This document shows positions 60,460 to 64,000 of a stretch of DNA of 64,000 nucleotides, piece after piece. The stretch covers positions 3,539,001 through 3,603,000 of the forward strand of contig NC_133907.1 of NCBI RefSeq assembly GCF_964199755.1, in the 5' to 3' direction. Position numbers and translations under genes: made by a program. Numbering within the stretch: position 1 is the stretch's first letter; every line of letters begins with the position of its first letter. A model generated the notes under the pieces. It saw nothing but the letters and a program-made list of their open reading frames with translations, made no database searches and was not told the DNA's origin. Source of the stretch: Larus michahellis (lineage: Eukaryota; Chordata; Aves; Charadriiformes; Laridae).

Positions 60460-63400
60460 CATAAATAGAAGCAATGAAAGCAATGCCCTAATATTTTATT
60501 AGTATTTGAGTTCTGCCTCATTAATGATTGTATTTCTGCTTCTTGTACATAGTGGGTTCTGGTTTTTTTTTTGTTTCTTTCTTTGTTTTTTCTAAATGGG
60601 TGGAATATCTAATGAGCGCAACTATTACTACTTCTTAATGGTTTTTAGGTCCTGCTTAGGATCCTTTGGTCAAGATGCAGTTTGTAGGTGCTGCACAGAA
60701 CAAAAGGGCAGTTCCAGCCCTCCCCAAGGTCCTGCAGTTTATACTGTATTATGTATACTGAAACTCGTGTGACAGTCTGCCTCAAATCTATTTGAGTTTG
60801 TGATGAAACAGAAATCAGCAAGGTTTTTCTTTCTTACCACATGTATTATGGCAACACCCAGAGGCCTTGCTGTACTGCTGACTTATAAGCATAGTAAATG
60901 ATAGTTCACGTAGCGCCCGAATAGCATATGGTGGACTGGGAGCCTCTTAAGCCACAAGAAAAGAAAATACCATTGCAGTGCTTCTAAACAACACTGGTAC
61001 CAGAGGATAGCAACTAAATGAGATTTGTAGAATATAAATTCTTTTGACTTCTTTGGAAACCGGTGCAGTAGATGGGTTTGTAACAAAGAATTTTCATTGA
61101 TTAACAATAAGTCACTAAGATTATCTTTTAACACGTTACATAGGTGTCTGAGATCTCTTTGGAAAATAGAAATAATTGGCCAGAAACCTGTTTTTTTCTT
61201 GAAGGTATCAAAATACCTGCAGAGATTTAGTTTGGTATGTCTCTTTTGGCTTTGAACATACCTCTTGTGTAGGTTTCTTGGCATAAACACGCACCATTTA
61301 CAGTTTCTAGGTATGAGCACTATAAGAACATATTTGAGAGAAAGATGAATCAAAATCAGGTCTTCACCATGTGTATAATGTGTTATTGCCTGAGGTAATA
61401 ATTGAGGCCTAAACTGGGCCTAGTGCCAACTAGTGTGATGGTTGTATACAGTCTTATTGCTGCCTTCACGAGTAGCTAGAGCTCTGACCAAAGTAGTTAA
61501 GGCTCTGCCATACCAGATGTACTTCCAGATGTTACAGAGCCTTACTTGTAACATCTCTATGCTTAATTGTGGGGGTAAAAGTGGCAAATTCTAGTCCTCA
61601 TGAAAGATACTAAACAATGCAATCATCCTTTCCTTTAGATAGAGTTAAAACTAGAGTCTTCTCTGTGTTCAGGTGTTTGGAAATTGTGAGTTTGAGTTTG
61701 TATTTATTATTCTAATAAAACATCTGAAATGAATAGTCTGCTTTCTTTTTTGTCCTTTTTCTGATCAGTCATCCAGAGGTAAGGAAGAAGGAATATGGCA
61801 TTAATCCTCAGCACCTGGAGATGCTTTGGGTTCTTTGTTTGGCTTAGGTAGCAAGTAAAAATTGGCATGTTTTATCTTAATTCTGTTTGCCATACAGTAT
61901 AGCTATGGACCAAGTCACTAGGTTTGTGCTCTTGAGAGTCCCTGTATGAGCTGGAAAGGCTGTCTAAAGAGCAGTGCTTCAAAAACAAATGTGAGAAAAA
62001 AGTGAGCAGCATGGCTAGAGAGTGGAACATCTGTCTGGAAGGAAAAGGGAGAGGCTTGTCCTGGATACTTTGGTGATGGGCACTGCTCTGAAGTCCATGT
62101 GATTCTGTATGTTCACTAGTCTTGATATAGAAACGATGTGACTATGAATCATCCTAACCATGAGTGTATGTAGGCAGAATGTTAGAACTGTATTTGCTTC
62201 AGCATCCTAAGGTATAGGGGAATACAGCTGTTAGGCTCTACCTGTTATTTTACATTCAAAGACAGAGCATGTCAAGCATGTATATATATGTATGTGCCTC
62301 AGTCCATGTTTGTGTGAACATTTTTTTTCTTTTGCATTAGGAAAATGTGAGTTACTACTTCTTTCTGGTAACTTTAAGAATGGTCTTGTCTATCCAGTGA
62401 GAAGTACTCAATCTTTTAGAAACAAAGCCAGTAAGATGAGAAGTCTCAGTTGAAGCATATGGGTAAGAAGCATTATTCAGAATTATATCAAGTCAGGATA
62501 CTCTTGGAGTGTAACACTGTAACCTAGCAGGTGACACAGTTTGGTTTTTTTTGTTCTGGCTTTGTTGAGAGAAACAACTATGTTCTTCCAGTATAAGAAA
62601 AAGTTACGGATATCTTTTTCTTCCTTTGTGAACTCTGAAATCTCAGAAGAGTTCATGTGAAAATTACAGAATACTTTTTTTTTTTGTTTTCAAATTTAGA
62701 TTTTATAGGGATTTTCTGCAGCCCTATCTTCTATGAGCAGGGGCATAAAATCAAACATTCCCATGCTGGAATCATCTCCCCCCTGCGCCCCCCGCCCCTG
62801 TGGAAAGTAACCAAAGCAAGGATTCAATTATAATTTCCATCATTTTAGGGTGCAAAATAAAAGCAGACTCACAGACAAACAGTATCTGTTCTTCTCTCCT
62901 GTTTTTTGTCATTGACACATTGTTTATGAAAACATAAGAAGGGAAATCATATGCAAAGAGTGTGGCCTGTGAACAGATATCATCTGACATCATCATCACA
63001 CATGCTGTTCTTTGCAAGGCAGCTTCATTGGAAAGCTGTAGCAAGGAGCTCAACTGAGCAACAACCGATCACAAGGTCTCACCCACGTCTCCCTCTTGGT
63101 CTTCATCATTGTCAGCTCTTCCGTGCTGCTATCATGTAGTTTCCATTAAATTGTAAGGTCAATCTCTCTTTGCTTACTTATTAGAATACGGTCATCCCTT
63201 GTTCACTTCAGCTTTTTGCAGTGTCCTCCAGGTTGGTCTGTTGTCTTTCTTCCTCATCTCTCAATCTTGCTATTGATTATTGATACAGGGACAAAATAAA
63301 CTTATTCTGAGCCAGTTTGCATGGAGAAGAACAGATAATTGCTAGTGTGAATAGCTCAAGAATAGATCTTCCTGCCTGTTGTCCAAGCAATATTCAGGCA

Positions 63401-64000
63401 GCTAGGCACATCTCTACAATAAAAACACGTTCCAAACTGTCGCAGAATTTAATTGGAAAATCAGATGTTCCATGTTCCTTGATGTCTGATTTTCCACCAA
63501 TTAAAAAGTAGGATGAGCTCCATTAGAGTCATAACAATGCCTGACAAATCCTTCTAGAAAGGTAATTGATGACTGAATAGTGGAATGTACCTTAGTCACA
63601 AGCTGATAGCAATCTCTTCTGAAGAGCTGTTAGTTTTACTTGTGAACAATTTGGAGTGGCAATGCCACCCAGTTCACATGAGGCTACATGTCTCCTGTTC
63701 CTGTTCCTCCCGCCAGGCTTTGAGTATGTAGATGGAATAGAGCACAAGCATGAGGCTCCTCCATGTCAGAATTAGAAGGAATCGGGAAATGATGGGGTTC
63801 AGTAGGAGGGAGAGGCAGGAACAAGAGGAAGGAGAAGCACAACTGATCTTTGGCAAAACAAAGGGAGGAAGAAGGGGAATATCATTCATGTTTTCCATGC
63901 CCACTGTGGGAATTGTACTTAGCCATCCAGTTCTCTCCTAATTCTTATTCCTAATCTCTGTGTTGCTGCTCAGCCCTCTAACCAAATAAAGACAAAAAAA
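60460..64000. other. Intergenic upstream of YTHDF1
   Basis: AT-rich, with short T-runs and a (TA/TG)n patch near 62280-62296. No coding exon, including none I can assign to genes expected next to YTHDF1, was recognised before the window ends. Confidence 0.5.

Noticed and set aside
62951-63139. 62-codon plus-strand ORF as a possible exon of the next gene or a viral relic
   Set aside because: No recognisable family and no supporting splice or repeat structure.

Overview
The window is vertebrate nuclear DNA, almost certainly from a bird. A 5'-truncated CR1 retroposon (59840-60085) shows the typical avian 3' end read in reverse, a second much older CR1-type reverse-transcriptase remnant lies at 33481-33760, and the one protein-coding gene is YTHDF1. 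Next to it is the neural microRNA gene MIR124-3. The order and strands (MIR124-3 on +, then YTHDF1 on -, about 18 kb apart) match human 20q13.33, which suggests the avian chromosome-20 counterpart. The species cannot be fixed from the sequence.

Layout. Positions 1-24000 carry no convincing protein-coding gene. They are a regulatory-looking desert with several CpG-rich patches (about 13.3, 15.3 and 21.7 kb), GC-rich minisatellites, homopolymer tracts, AT-rich blocks with homeodomain- and SOX-like words, and a striking 19-bp perfect hairpin at 1101-1144. Around 24.0-26.7 kb lies the presumed control region of the pri-miR-124-3 transcript: a MEF2-like palindrome, a CRE fused to paired CCAAT boxes, a 66-nt pure purine tract, and a large CpG island with the miR-124-3 precursor near its 3' side (26150-26234). 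A candidate poly(A) signal follows at 27144. Positions 27.2-43.2 kb are again without genes.

YTHDF1 occupies about 43.2-59.4 kb on the minus strand. All five coding exons can be placed with canonical GT/AG borders and continuous reading phase: 59095-59069, 58642-58618 (a 25-nt microexon), 57095-57016, 52459-50933 and 44707-44681. Together they encode 561 residues, ending in the YTH m6A-binding domain and a short basic tail. Its promoter sits in a CpG island (about 59.0-59.76 kb) with a CRE and a CCAAT box. From 59.8 to 64 kb there is the CR1 copy, a ~100-bp segment also found in YTHDF1 intron 2, and otherwise unremarkable sequence.

The two recognised genes both act after transcription: miR-124-3 represses mRNAs in neurons and YTHDF1 reads m6A on mRNAs. 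Nothing in the sequence shows that they act on each other. No previously undescribed multi-gene system was found. The most unusual signals are the 1101-1144 hairpin, the duplicated segment flanking the YTHDF1 promoter, the upstream ORF overlapping the YTHDF1 start, and the CRE/CCAAT cluster upstream of miR-124-3.
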